Source of the DNA: an uncultured Eubacteriales bacterium
Lineage (GTDB): Bacteria; Bacillota; Clostridia; Oscillospirales; Oscillospiraceae
NCBI GenBank assembly: GCA_900550615.1
Contig: URSX01000036.1
Coordinates: 1 to 15,665 of the forward strand
Length of the DNA stretch: 15,665 nucleotides
Reading direction: 5' to 3'
The notes under the pieces were generated by a model. It worked only from the letters and a program-made list of their open reading frames with translations. It searched no databases and was not told where the DNA came from. Positions 7,550 to 13,870 of the stretch are shown here, one piece after another (the stretch's first letter is position 1; each line of letters begins with the position of its first letter). Made by a program: the position numbers and the translations under genes.

Positions 7550-7584
7550 AAAAAGAGCAGGCCCTGTGCGGGCCTACTCTTTTT
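7550..7584 (-). terminator. Hairpin between permease and amidohydrolase genes
   Basis: AAAAAGAG (7550-7557) and AGGCCC (7559-7564) pair with GGGCCT (7570-7575) and CTCTTTTT (7577-7584), with one mismatch and a 5-nt loop. On the minus strand it is followed by a U run, so it looks like an intrinsic terminator after the permease gene. Only 24 bases separate it from the amidohydrolase start, leaving no room for a usual promoter, so partial readthrough is the simplest way to express that gene. Confidence 0.75.
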
Positions 7585-7592
7585 ATACGGTG

Positions 7593-8588
7593 TCAGCGTT
7601 CCTCGCGGAAGTAGGAGAGACCGAGGGACGCAGGGGGCTGATCCTCCCGCTTCTTACGCAGGGAAACAACAATCAGCACCACCAGGGTGATGGCGTAGGG
7701 CAGCATCTTGTACAGCTCCTTAATGGCCATCTGACCGCCGGGTGTGGGCAGATAGATGTTCAGGATGTACAGGCCGCCAAATAGGATGGAGGCCAGGATG
7801 CTGACATTGGGACGCCAAATGGTGAAGATGACCAGTGCAATGGCCAGCCAGCCACGGTCACCGAAGGCGTTGTTGGACCAAACGCCATTGGCGTAGTCCA
7901 TAACATAGTACAGGCCGCCCAATCCTGCAATCATGGAGCCGATGCAGGTGGCCAGGTACTTATACTTGGTGACATTGATGCCGGCGGCGTCGGCGGTGGA
8001 AGCGCTCTCGCCCACGGCGCGTAGATGCAGGCCGGGACGGGTGTGGTTAAGGAAGTAGGAAGTACCCAAAGCCACGATGATAGCCAAATACGCCAGGAAA
8101 CCGTAGGACAGGAACAGTTCGCCGAACCAGCCGGTGGTGGTGGCGCCGGGGAGTGTAGTCTTAAAGCAGATACTGGTATTGGTCAGGGCAATGGAGGGAA
8201 CATTGCTGCCCGTGAGCTTGATGAGGGAGCCGCCAAAGAAGTTGCCGACGCCCACGCCGAAGGTGGTCATGGCCAGACCGGTAACATTCTGGTTAGCACG
8301 AAGGGTGACTGTCAGGAAGCAGTACAGCAGGCCCATCAGCAGGGAGCCCAGCAGGGAGCTGAGGATGGGGATGAGCACTGCCAGGAAGGGATTCAGCGCG
8401 CCGGATGCGGATTGCTCATAGAAGAACGCACCGATAACGCCACTGATGCCGCCCACATACATGATGCCGGGAATACCCAGGTTCAGGTTGCCGGATTTCT
8501 CGGTGAGGATTTCGCCGGTGCTGCCGAATAGCAGTGGGATACCCTGCATGACAGCACGGGGGAAGAATGAAATAAAGTTAAAAGTCAT
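7593..8588 (-). CDS. ABC transporter permease, nucleoside/BMP type (second permease)
   Basis: A 331-residue multi-pass membrane protein with about nine to ten hydrophobic segments, of the BPD_transp_2 family. It resembles YufQ/NupC-type permeases for nucleosides. The N-terminal GSTGEILTEKSGNLNLGIPG block and the later RAVGESASTADAAGINV segment (the cytoplasmic coupling loop) are typical. The start at 8588 is 3 bases after the stop of the upstream permease (TAA CGG ATG), which suggests translational coupling. It forms the membrane pore with the neighbouring permease. The C-terminal tail is basic (SLRKKREDQ). The substrate cannot be proved from sequence; purine nucleosides or related bases are inferred from family and neighbours. 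Confidence 0.92.
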   Translation of the reverse strand: MTFNFISFFPRAVMQGIPLLFGSTGEILTEKSGNLNLGIPGIMYVGGISGVIGAFFYEQSASGALNPFLAVLIPILSSLLGSLLMGLLYCFLTVTLRANQNVTGLAMTTFGVGVGNFFGGSLIKLTGSNVPSIALTNTSICFKTTLPGATTTGWFGELFLSYGFLAYLAIIVALGTSYFLNHTRPGLHLRAVGESASTADAAGINVTKYKYLATCIGSMIAGLGGLYYVMDYANGVWSNNAFGDRGWLAIALVIFTIWRPNVSILASILFGGLYILNIYLPTPGGQMAIKELYKMLPYAITLVVLIVVSLRKKREDQPPASLGLSYFREER

Positions 8589-8591
8589 CCG

Positions 8592-9683
8592 TTACGCCTC
8601 CTTCTTGCTGCTCTTACGCAGGGTGACCTTGTAGGTGATAAAGAACTCGGTTGCAATGATGAAGAAGAGGATGAAACCGGTCAGAATATCAGCAAAGGAA
8701 TGGTTCAGGCCCAGGGAGCTGGATACCTCGCTGGCGCCGCGATCCATGGTCACCAAAAACAGAGAGGCAGCGATCATGATAAAGGGATTGAACTTAGACA
8801 TCCAGGACACCATGACTGCGGTAAAGCCACGGCTGTCCACGATGGTGGTGGTGAGGGTGTGGTCGATGCCGGCGGTCATAAGGAAGCCCATCATGGCGCA
8901 CAAGGCACCGGAGAGCACCATGGTGCGGATGATAACCCGATCCACCTTAATGCCGGCGTAGCTGGCGGTACGCTGGCTTTCGCCAACCACGGCGATCTCA
9001 TAGCCGTGCTTGCTGTACGTCAGATAGATGTACATGAGCCCGGTCATCAGGGCTACAATAAGGATGGGCAACAGGAAATCGTTGCCAATGGAGGGCAGCC
9101 AACCAGCCCGGGTATCTTGGTTAATGATGCCGATCTTGCCGGCACCCTTGGGAACCTCCCAAATAATGATGAAGTAGGAGGTGAGCTGCATGGCGATGTA
9201 GTTCATCATCAGGGTGAATAGGGTCTCATTGGTGTTCCACTTGGCCTTGAAGAAGGCGGGCAGGAAGCCCCAAATGGCACCGGCCACCAGAGAAGCAATG
9301 AGAGAAATCACGATCAGCAGAGGCGTGGACACCTTGTCACCCAGCAGGATCATACAGCTGGTGGTGGCCAGGCAGCCGATCATCGTCTGCCCCTCGGCAC
9401 CGATGTTCCAGAAGCGCATCTTGAAGGCGGGGGTCACGGCCAAAGAGATACCCAGCAGAACGGCCATATTACGGAAGGTCACGCCGATGCGGCGGGAGGT
9501 GCCAAATGCGCCGGAAAGAATGGTGGCATACACGCTGAGAGGGTTTTTGCCGGTGAGGATCGTGGTGATCAGACCACAGAAGATCAGCGCCAGCAGCAGA
9601 ATACCGCCGCGGATCAGAAGCGCCCTGGACAGAGGCAATGTATCACGCTTTGAAATTTGAAATAGGGATTGCTTCTTATGCAT
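8592..9683 (-). CDS. ABC transporter permease, nucleoside/BMP type (first permease)
   Basis: A 363-residue membrane protein with a short cytoplasmic N-terminus rich in basic residues and about nine to ten hydrophobic segments, resembling YufP/NupB. The block NMAVLLGISLAVTPAFKMRFWNIGAEGQ and the coupling loop AVVGESQRTASYAGIKV are family landmarks (given here as NMAVLLGISLAV and FWNIGAEGQ). Its start codon overlaps the stop of the ATPase gene by 8 bases (ATGCATAA), so the two are translationally coupled. It pairs with the permease encoded immediately downstream to form a heterodimeric channel. Confidence 0.92.
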   Translation of the reverse strand: MHKKQSLFQISKRDTLPLSRALLIRGGILLLALIFCGLITTILTGKNPLSVYATILSGAFGTSRRIGVTFRNMAVLLGISLAVTPAFKMRFWNIGAEGQTMIGCLATTSCMILLGDKVSTPLLIVISLIASLVAGAIWGFLPAFFKAKWNTNETLFTLMMNYIAMQLTSYFIIIWEVPKGAGKIGIINQDTRAGWLPSIGNDFLLPILIVALMTGLMYIYLTYSKHGYEIAVVGESQRTASYAGIKVDRVIIRTMVLSGALCAMMGFLMTAGIDHTLTTTIVDSRGFTAVMVSWMSKFNPFIMIAASLFLVTMDRGASEVSSSLGLNHSFADILTGFILFFIIATEFFITYKVTLRKSSKKEA

Positions 9684-11220
9684 CTTCCTTGCCTCCTTCC
9701 ACGCGGGTCATCAAGGCGCCCACTTCGCGCTTGTCGGTCTTGCGGGCGTCTACTACGCCGGAGACTTGGCCGCCGCAAAGGACCACGATCCGGTCGCACA
9801 GCTCCAACAGAACATCCAGGTCCTCGCCTACATACACAACGGCGACACCCTTCATCTTCTGCTCGGTGAGCAGGTTATAAATCGTATAAGAGGTATTGAT
9901 GTCCAGGCCGCGGACAGCGTAAGCGGTCATCAGCACGGAGGGCTGCTGGGCGATCTCACGACCCACCAGGACCTTCTGCACGTTACCGCCGGACATACGG
10001 CGAACGGGGAAGCTGGTGCTGGGAGTGACCACCTCCAGCTCCTGCCAAATGCGCTGGGCCAGTGCCTCGGGATCCTTACGATTCAGGAACACGCCCTTGC
10101 CCTTGCGCCAGGAGCGCAGCATCATGTTGCCGGTCATGCCCATGGAACCCACCAGGCCCATGCCCAAACGGTCCTCAGGGACGAAGCTCATGGCGATGCC
10201 GCTCTTGCGGATATCCATGGGATCCAGGCCCACCAGGTCTTTTTCCTCGCCGGTTTCCGGGCTATGGAAAAGGACGGAGCCGGACTTGATGGGATACAGG
10301 CCCGCAATGGACTCCAGCAGCTCACGCTGACCGGAGCCGGCGATGCCCGCGATGCCCAGCACTTCGCCGGCATTGACGGTGAAGGTGACATTGTCCAGGC
10401 GCTTGACGCCCAGCTCATCGTATACGGTAAGATCCTTTACCTCCAGCCGGGGGGCAACATTCACCGGGTCGGGACGGTTGATATTCAGGGTGACGCTGTG
10501 GCCCACCATCATATCGGTGAGGGACTGCTGGTTGGCATCCTTGGTCATCACATCGCCGATGTACTCACCCTTGCGCAGCACAGCTACTCGGTCGGACACA
10601 TCCAGCACCTCGTGGAGCTTGTGGGTGATGATGATAAGGGACTTGCCGTCATTTTTCATGTTGCGCATGACGGCGAAGAGCTTATCGGTCTCTTGGGGGG
10701 TCAGCACGGCGGTGGGCTCATCCAAAATGAGAATGTCGGCACCGCGGAACAGAACCTTCACGATCTCCACGGTCTGCTTCTGGGAAACAGACATATCGTA
10801 GATCTTCATGTCGGGGTCGATGTCGAAGCCGTACTTCTGACAGATGTCCTTGACCTTTTGGCGGGCACTGTTCAGGTCCAGCTTGCCCTTCAAGCCCAGG
10901 ATGATATTCTCCGTGGCGGTGAAAATGTCGACCAGCTTGAAGTGCTGGTGGATCATACCGATGCCAAGGTCGAAAGCATCCTTGGGAGAGGCGATGGTGA
11001 CGGGCTGGTCGTGGACATAGATCTGTCCCTCATCGGGGAAGTAGATGCCGGAGAGCATATTCATCAAGGTGGTCTTGCCGCTGCCGTTTTCGCCCAGCAG
11101 AGACAGGATCTCACCCTCGTACAGATCAAGGTTCACATCTTTGTTTGCGATGACCTTGCTGCCGAAGCGCTTGGTGATGTTCTCCATTCTAATTGCGCAT
11201 TTTTTTTCCAAGGCTGTCAT
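9676..11220 (-). CDS. ABC transporter ATP-binding protein, nucleoside/BMP type (two ABC domains)
   Basis: A 514-residue protein with two fused ABC domains, as in YufO/NupA and RbsA-like transporters. The ATG at 11218-11220 is preferred over a TTG at 11277 because the promoter -10 at 11286-11291 puts the transcript start at about 11279, leaving no leader for the TTG; the AAAGG next to the ATG is a poor ribosome binding site, so the start is only moderately sure. Domain 1: Walker A GENGSGKTT (43-51), Q-loop HQHFK, signature SVSQKQ (144-149), Walker B ILILDEPT (163-170), H-loop H200. Domain 2 is degenerate: Walker A position reads GIAGSGQRE and the Walker B region reads VLMTAYAVRGLD, lacking the D-E pair, while its signature MSGGN is good. 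Such asymmetry is common in this family. Confidence 0.93.
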   Translation of the reverse strand: MTALEKKCAIRMENITKRFGSKVIANKDVNLDLYEGEILSLLGENGSGKTTLMNMLSGIYFPDEGQIYVHDQPVTIASPKDAFDLGIGMIHQHFKLVDIFTATENIILGLKGKLDLNSARQKVKDICQKYGFDIDPDMKIYDMSVSQKQTVEIVKVLFRGADILILDEPTAVLTPQETDKLFAVMRNMKNDGKSLIIITHKLHEVLDVSDRVAVLRKGEYIGDVMTKDANQQSLTDMMVGHSVTLNINRPDPVNVAPRLEVKDLTVYDELGVKRLDNVTFTVNAGEVLGIAGIAGSGQRELLESIAGLYPIKSGSVLFHSPETGEEKDLVGLDPMDIRKSGIAMSFVPEDRLGMGLVGSMGMTGNMMLRSWRKGKGVFLNRKDPEALAQRIWQELEVVTPSTSFPVRRMSGGNVQKVLVGREIAQQPSVLMTAYAVRGLDINTSYTIYNLLTEQKMKGVAVVYVGEDLDVLLELCDRIVVLCGGQVSGVVDARKTDKREVGALMTRVEGGKEDA

Positions 11221-11285
11221 CCTTTCTTTCGGCGCAGTTGGCTGCAACACCTCGTAAAACGCCGGGGTTAGATTCAATACACCTT

Positions 11286-11314
11286 ATTTTAACATACATG
11301 TGAATGATTGTAAA
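11286..11314 (-). promoter_or_regulatory. Promoter of the ABC ATPase-permease operon
   Basis: Read on the minus strand: TTTACA (11309-11314), a 17-bp spacer, and TAAAAT (11286-11291) with extended -10 TG one base before it. It lies about 65 bases before the ATPase start at 11220. Confidence 0.75.
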
Positions 11315-11483
11315 TCGCAATTTACAAAAAAATTGTTAGGTATATACAAAAAATGTTAGGTTACACAAGAATAAGAAACGGTCTTTGTGCGATTTGCCGA
11401 TTGAGTAAAAATAGTGAGGTGAACCGCCGCGGGAGAGATAAAAAAATTACCCCTGGGGGGAGGTTTTGGGGTCAATGGGCGGC

Positions 11484-11566
11484 GACCCCTCAGCCAGCTT
11501 GGCGGCTCCACTTACGCAGGGGAGCCAGGGGTCACGGATTGCGAGGGCGCAGAGCGCCCTCGCAAT
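11484..11566. repeat. Composite palindromic intergenic repeat (three-way junction plus hairpin)
   Basis: Part one: outer stem GACCCCT (11484-11490)/AGGGGTC (11527-11533) encloses two small hairpins, GCC/GGC (11493-11503) and GGCTCC (11504-11509)/GGAGCC (11521-11526), so it can fold as a three-way junction. Part two: ATTGCGAGGGCGC (11538-11550) pairs perfectly with GCGCCCTCGCAAT (11554-11566) around AGA. Dispersed repeats with similar GGATTGC...GCAATGACA and CCCCTCAG...AGGGGAGCC parts are, to my knowledge, common in Clostridia genomes; only one copy is in this window. Confidence 0.7.
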
Positions 11567-11589
11567 GACAATATAAGGAAGGGACAGAA

Positions 11590-11621
11590 AAAAGATGGGC
11601 TGCCGGAGCAGCCCATCTTTT
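11590..11621 (-). terminator. Terminator of the BMP lipoprotein gene
   Basis: A 14-bp perfect stem, AAAAGATGGGCTGC (11590-11603) with its complement at 11608-11621, loop CGGA. On the minus strand it ends in a run of seven U, 19 bases after the stop codon of the lipoprotein gene. It separates that gene from the ATPase operon. Confidence 0.95.
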
Positions 11622-11639
11622 GAATTATGCTGTAAGAAA

Positions 11640-12893
11640 TTACATCTTGGTGTTCAGCAGGGTAATGCCATCGATCTGCAGATCGAAGTAAGGAGCGGAA
11701 CGGTCGCTGGACTCAGCGAAGTAACCGTCCTTGATGGCCTCGGTGTCGCCGGTGTAGTTGGCATCGGTGTCAACATCGGCCTTGTAGGAGGTGATGTGGC
11801 CATCGCCGTCAACCTTCAGAGTGTCGACCTTGAAGGCGTTCATCTTGTCGTCGGCACGGGTGGTGAAGGTGGACACATCAAAGACATGCAGCTCGCCCTT
11901 CTCCAGCTTGGCCTTAGCGGCCTCGATAGCCTCGGCAGTGCCCTTAGCGGCAACAGCGTCATTGATCTCTTCCAGAACCACAGAGCCAGTGGCCAGGGTG
12001 CCGGTCCAATCGGTGTCGATGGTCTTGCCTTCCATGACAGCCTTGATGGCATACTCATAGTAAGGAGCCCAGTCGATGCGGGAGGAGATGATGTAGGTGT
12101 TGGGGCCGGCTTCCTTGGTGGAGCCGTTGTAGGAAACATTGGGGACCTTGGCGTTCTCGCAAGCGGTGGGAGCGCCGAAGGAGTCAGCGTGCTGGCTGAT
12201 GAGCTTGCAGCCATTGGCGATCAGCTGCTGAGCGCCTTCCTTCTCCAGAGCCTCATCGTACCAGCTGCCGGTGAAGGTAACTTCCATGGTGGCAGTGGGG
12301 CAGACAGAGCGAGCGCCCAGGAAGAAAGAGGTATAGCCGGAGATAACTTCCGCATAGGTGAAGGCGCCGACATAGCCGATCTTAGCGTCCTTCTCAGTGA
12401 ACTGACCGGCAGCGATCATCTCATTGAGCTTCATACCGGCGGCAATACCGGCCAGGTAACGGCCCTCATAGATGGAAGCGAAAGCGTTGTGATAGTTCTT
12501 CAGACCCTCGGTGTGAGCGCGGGTACCGGTGGAGTGGCAGAACTGGACATCGGGATACTTCTTGGCGGCGTCGATCATGAAGGGCTCATGGCCGAAGCTG
12601 TCGGCGAAGATGATGTTGCAGCCCTGCTCAGCCAGGTCGCAAGCGGTGTCGTAGCACTCCTGGCCCTCGGGAATGTTGGGCTTGAGGATGTAGTCAGCAT
12701 CGGTCAGACCCAGATTCTTGATGGCCTTTTTAGCAGCGTTGATGAAGTTGAGGTCGTAGGTGGAGTTTTCGTCGTGCAGCGTGATGAAGCCGACCTTGAC
12801 CTTGGCCTTGTCAGAGTCGTTTTCCTTCTTGCCGCAGGCGAACAGGCTCAGAGCCATGACCAGGGCGAGAAGCAGTGCCAGGAACTTTTTCAT
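11640..12893 (-). CDS. BMP-family ABC substrate-binding lipoprotein
   Basis: A 417-residue exported lipoprotein of the basic membrane protein (BMP/Med/PnrA) family, the binding component of nucleoside ABC importers. The start at 12893 has AAGGAGG (12902-12908) upstream. The signal peptide MKKFLALLLALVMALS ends in the lipobox LFAC with lipidated C20, followed by GKKENDSDK. Mature domain landmarks: KVGFITLHDENSTYDLNF near the N-terminus, CNIIFADSFGHEPFM, and KIGYVGAFTYAEVISGY. It should capture purine nucleosides or related compounds outside the membrane and pass them to the permeases encoded downstream. It has its own promoter and terminator, so it is transcribed apart from the ATPase operon, probably at a higher level as is usual for binding proteins. 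The ligand is not proved by sequence. Confidence 0.93.
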   Translation of the reverse strand: MKKFLALLLALVMALSLFACGKKENDSDKAKVKVGFITLHDENSTYDLNFINAAKKAIKNLGLTDADYILKPNIPEGQECYDTACDLAEQGCNIIFADSFGHEPFMIDAAKKYPDVQFCHSTGTRAHTEGLKNYHNAFASIYEGRYLAGIAAGMKLNEMIAAGQFTEKDAKIGYVGAFTYAEVISGYTSFFLGARSVCPTATMEVTFTGSWYDEALEKEGAQQLIANGCKLISQHADSFGAPTACENAKVPNVSYNGSTKEAGPNTYIISSRIDWAPYYEYAIKAVMEGKTIDTDWTGTLATGSVVLEEINDAVAAKGTAEAIEAAKAKLEKGELHVFDVSTFTTRADDKMNAFKVDTLKVDGDGHITSYKADVDTDANYTGDTEAIKDGYFAESSDRSAPYFDLQIDGITLLNTKM

Positions 12894-12998
12894 TCAATTT
12901 TCCTCCTTTTGAATATGTGACAGCCGAATGGAAGAAGAGTAAATTTTTCGACTGCCTGAACAACGGGTATGCGCCCGGCATTCACTAAGAATAAAATC

Positions 12999-13027
12999 AT
13001 TATAGCGTATGCCCCCCAAAAATTCAA
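12999..13027 (-). promoter_or_regulatory. Promoter of the BMP lipoprotein gene
   Basis: On the minus strand: TTGAAT (13022-13027), a 17-bp spacer, and a perfect TATAAT (12999-13004). The leader to the start codon is about 100 bases and shows no purine riboswitch consensus. An A/T-rich stretch lies upstream (13028-13140) and could act as an UP element. Confidence 0.8.
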
Positions 13028-13147
13028 CCTGGAATTTCATTTTTACCAAATTATTTTTTTAAATACCAGTCATAACTTGTAATAAATGATCATAATTGTG
13101 AAAGCAACTAAAAATAATTATAGTAATTTGTGAAGATTGAGAATTGA

Positions 13148-13180
13148 CAAAAGACGCAGGAGCAAAATCTCCTGCGTCTT
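13148..13180 (-). terminator. Terminator closing the ygeW-arcC transcript
   Basis: AAGACGCAGGAG (13151-13162) pairs perfectly with CTCCTGCGTCTT (13169-13180), loop CAAAAT; on the minus strand it ends in TTTTGTC. It is the first convincing terminator downstream of arcC, so the arcC transcript would carry a 3' region of about 690 bases containing the tail repeats. Confidence 0.85.
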
Positions 13181-13202
13181 ATACGGATATAACGAGTGGT
13201 TG

Positions 13203-13518
13203 GAAAGGCTAAAACCGGGTACCGGTCTTACCGGCGATACCATGGCAGCCATGTAGCCATGGCGCTTTTTGACAAAAGCGAGCCATGATTTCACGAGACT
13301 ATCGAAAAAACCTCCGGTTTTTCAGACAAAAGGCTTGCAGTCTGCTGCGCGCATAATTTTGAGCCATTGGCTCAAAATTCCACACTGGCAGCCTGAGAGG
13401 TATTTTTCCCCACGCACATGTCGCGGTGAAAAATAATCTCATTTTTTCGCGTCTGCGGACGCGAACTCTGCGAGGCTTTTTTACAAGCTGATTTCATGTT
13501 AAGGACGGTAATCGCCTT
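13203..13518 (-). repeat. arcC-tail repeat, copy A (113-bp unit split by a 203-bp insertion)
   Basis: Removing 13294-13496 leaves a 113-bp unit in register with copies B and C. It contains the arcC-tail part (GIAGKTGTR then F and stop TAG at 13209-13211), the hairpin part CATGGC...GCCATG and the AAGGCGATTACCG motif at its far end (13501-13518). The first 8 bases of the unit are no longer similar to the other copies, which changes the tail from RIHQ to RF. A small frame of 25 codons (13209-13286) starting MARFCQKAP is open but has no ribosome binding site. Confidence 0.85.
13294..13496. mobile_element. 203-bp structured insertion within repeat copy A (possible small non-autonomous element)
   Basis: The copies B and C show where this DNA entered. 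It is bounded by an 8-bp direct repeat, TGATTTCA at 13286-13293 and 13489-13496, as expected for a target-site duplication. Inside are several perfect hairpins: AAAAACC/GGTTTTT (13306-13322), AATTTTGAGCC/GGCTCAAAATT (13355-13379) and TTCGCGTC/GACGCGAA (13446-13465). No transposase and no clear terminal inverted repeats are seen. Confidence 0.55.
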
Positions 13519-13560
13519 ACACAGAAATCACTTCTCCATCGGACTGGTACTCGTAGAAAA

Positions 13561-13673
13561 TCACTGGTGGATGCGAGTACCGGTCTTGCCGGCGATACCA
13601 TGGCAGCCATGCAGCCATGGCGCTTTTTGACAAAAGCGAGCCATGATTTCAAGCTAAGGACGGTAATCGCCTT
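13561..13673 (-). repeat. arcC-tail repeat, copy B (intact 113-bp unit)
   Basis: Reading in the arcC direction, the unit has AAGGCGATTACCGTCCTTA, then a hairpin segment (CATGGC-GCTTTT, loop TGAC, AAAAGC-GA-GCCATG on the plus strand), then the tail codons GIAGKTGTRIHQ and stop TGA. It differs from copy C at 11 of 113 positions. A 27-codon frame (13561-13644) runs MARFCQKAP to GTRIHQ without interruption, but no Shine-Dalgarno sequence precedes its ATG, so I do not call it a gene. Confidence 0.9.
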
Positions 13674-13715
13674 CGAGATATTTCGAACCTCCGGTAAATC
13701 GGTGCATGAAGAAGC

Positions 13716-13828
13716 TTACTGGTGGATCCGGGTGCCTGTCTTACCGGCGATACCATGGCAGCCATGCAGTCATGGCGCTTTTTGACAAAAGCGAGCCATG
13801 ATTTTATATTAAGGACGGTAATCGCCTT
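13716..13828 (-). repeat. arcC-tail repeat, copy C (intact 113-bp unit)
   Basis: Same organisation as copy B and exactly 155 bp from it and from the end of arcC. Its tail codons again give GIAGKTGTRIHQ-TAA, with four third-position differences from arcC. The small frame starting MARFCQKAP is broken here by a TGA at codon 10 (13770-13772), which argues against that frame being a conserved gene. Confidence 0.9.
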
Positions 13829-13870
13829 ATGCAAAGCCCATCCATTCATTTAGTGAGTGCTTAAAGGGGC

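Larger units (their letters stand above)
11315..11639. other. Intergenic region with palindromic repeats, no gene
   Basis: This 325-bp stretch separates the lipoprotein gene from the ATPase operon. It holds a composite inverted repeat (11484-11566) and the lipoprotein gene's terminator (11590-11621). The 71-codon plus-strand frame at 11353-11568 runs across the repeats, has no ribosome binding site and no recognisable domain, so I do not call it. Confidence 0.7.

Noticed and set aside
9676..11220. Loss of function of the second ABC domain because its Walker motifs are degenerate
   Set aside because: Asymmetric domains with a degenerate second site are usual in nucleoside and sugar ABC ATPases of this type, so it is not a sign of decay.
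9766..11271. 501-codon open frame on the plus strand opposite the ABC ATPase gene
   Set aside because: It mirrors the minus-strand ATPase gene, is rich in G/H/D/L as expected of an antisense frame of GC-rich DNA, and has no domain motif. The same holds for the long plus-strand frames at 6248-7690 and 11595-12920 and the minus-strand frames at 360-1283, 1383-2360 and 4134-5363.
12894..12998. Purine riboswitch in the leader of the BMP lipoprotein gene
   Set aside because: The 100-base leader lacks the conserved purine aptamer loops and has no terminator pair; nothing supports it beyond the gene's function.
13005..13140. Second promoter upstream of the lipoprotein gene (TATAAT at 13117-13122 on the minus strand)
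   Set aside because: The nearest -35-like sequence (TTGTCA at 13145-13150) is 22 bp away, too far, and overlaps the terminator U tract.
13209..13286. Small protein gene in the arcC-tail repeats (25-27 codons, starting MARFCQKAP)
   Set aside because: No Shine-Dalgarno sequence before the ATG and the frame is broken by TGA in copy C. Kept only as an observation within the repeat entries.
13567..13849. Frames of 66-72 codons on both strands across the repeats
   Set aside because: They cross repeat boundaries, lack ribosome binding sites and show no domain; best explained as chance frames in repeated DNA.
13203..13870. CRISPR array, suggested by repeats separated by 42-bp segments of constant length
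   Set aside because: The repeat unit is 113 bp and not identical between copies, the number of units is three, the unit encodes the arcC tail, and no cas genes are near. CRISPR repeats are far shorter and nearly identical.
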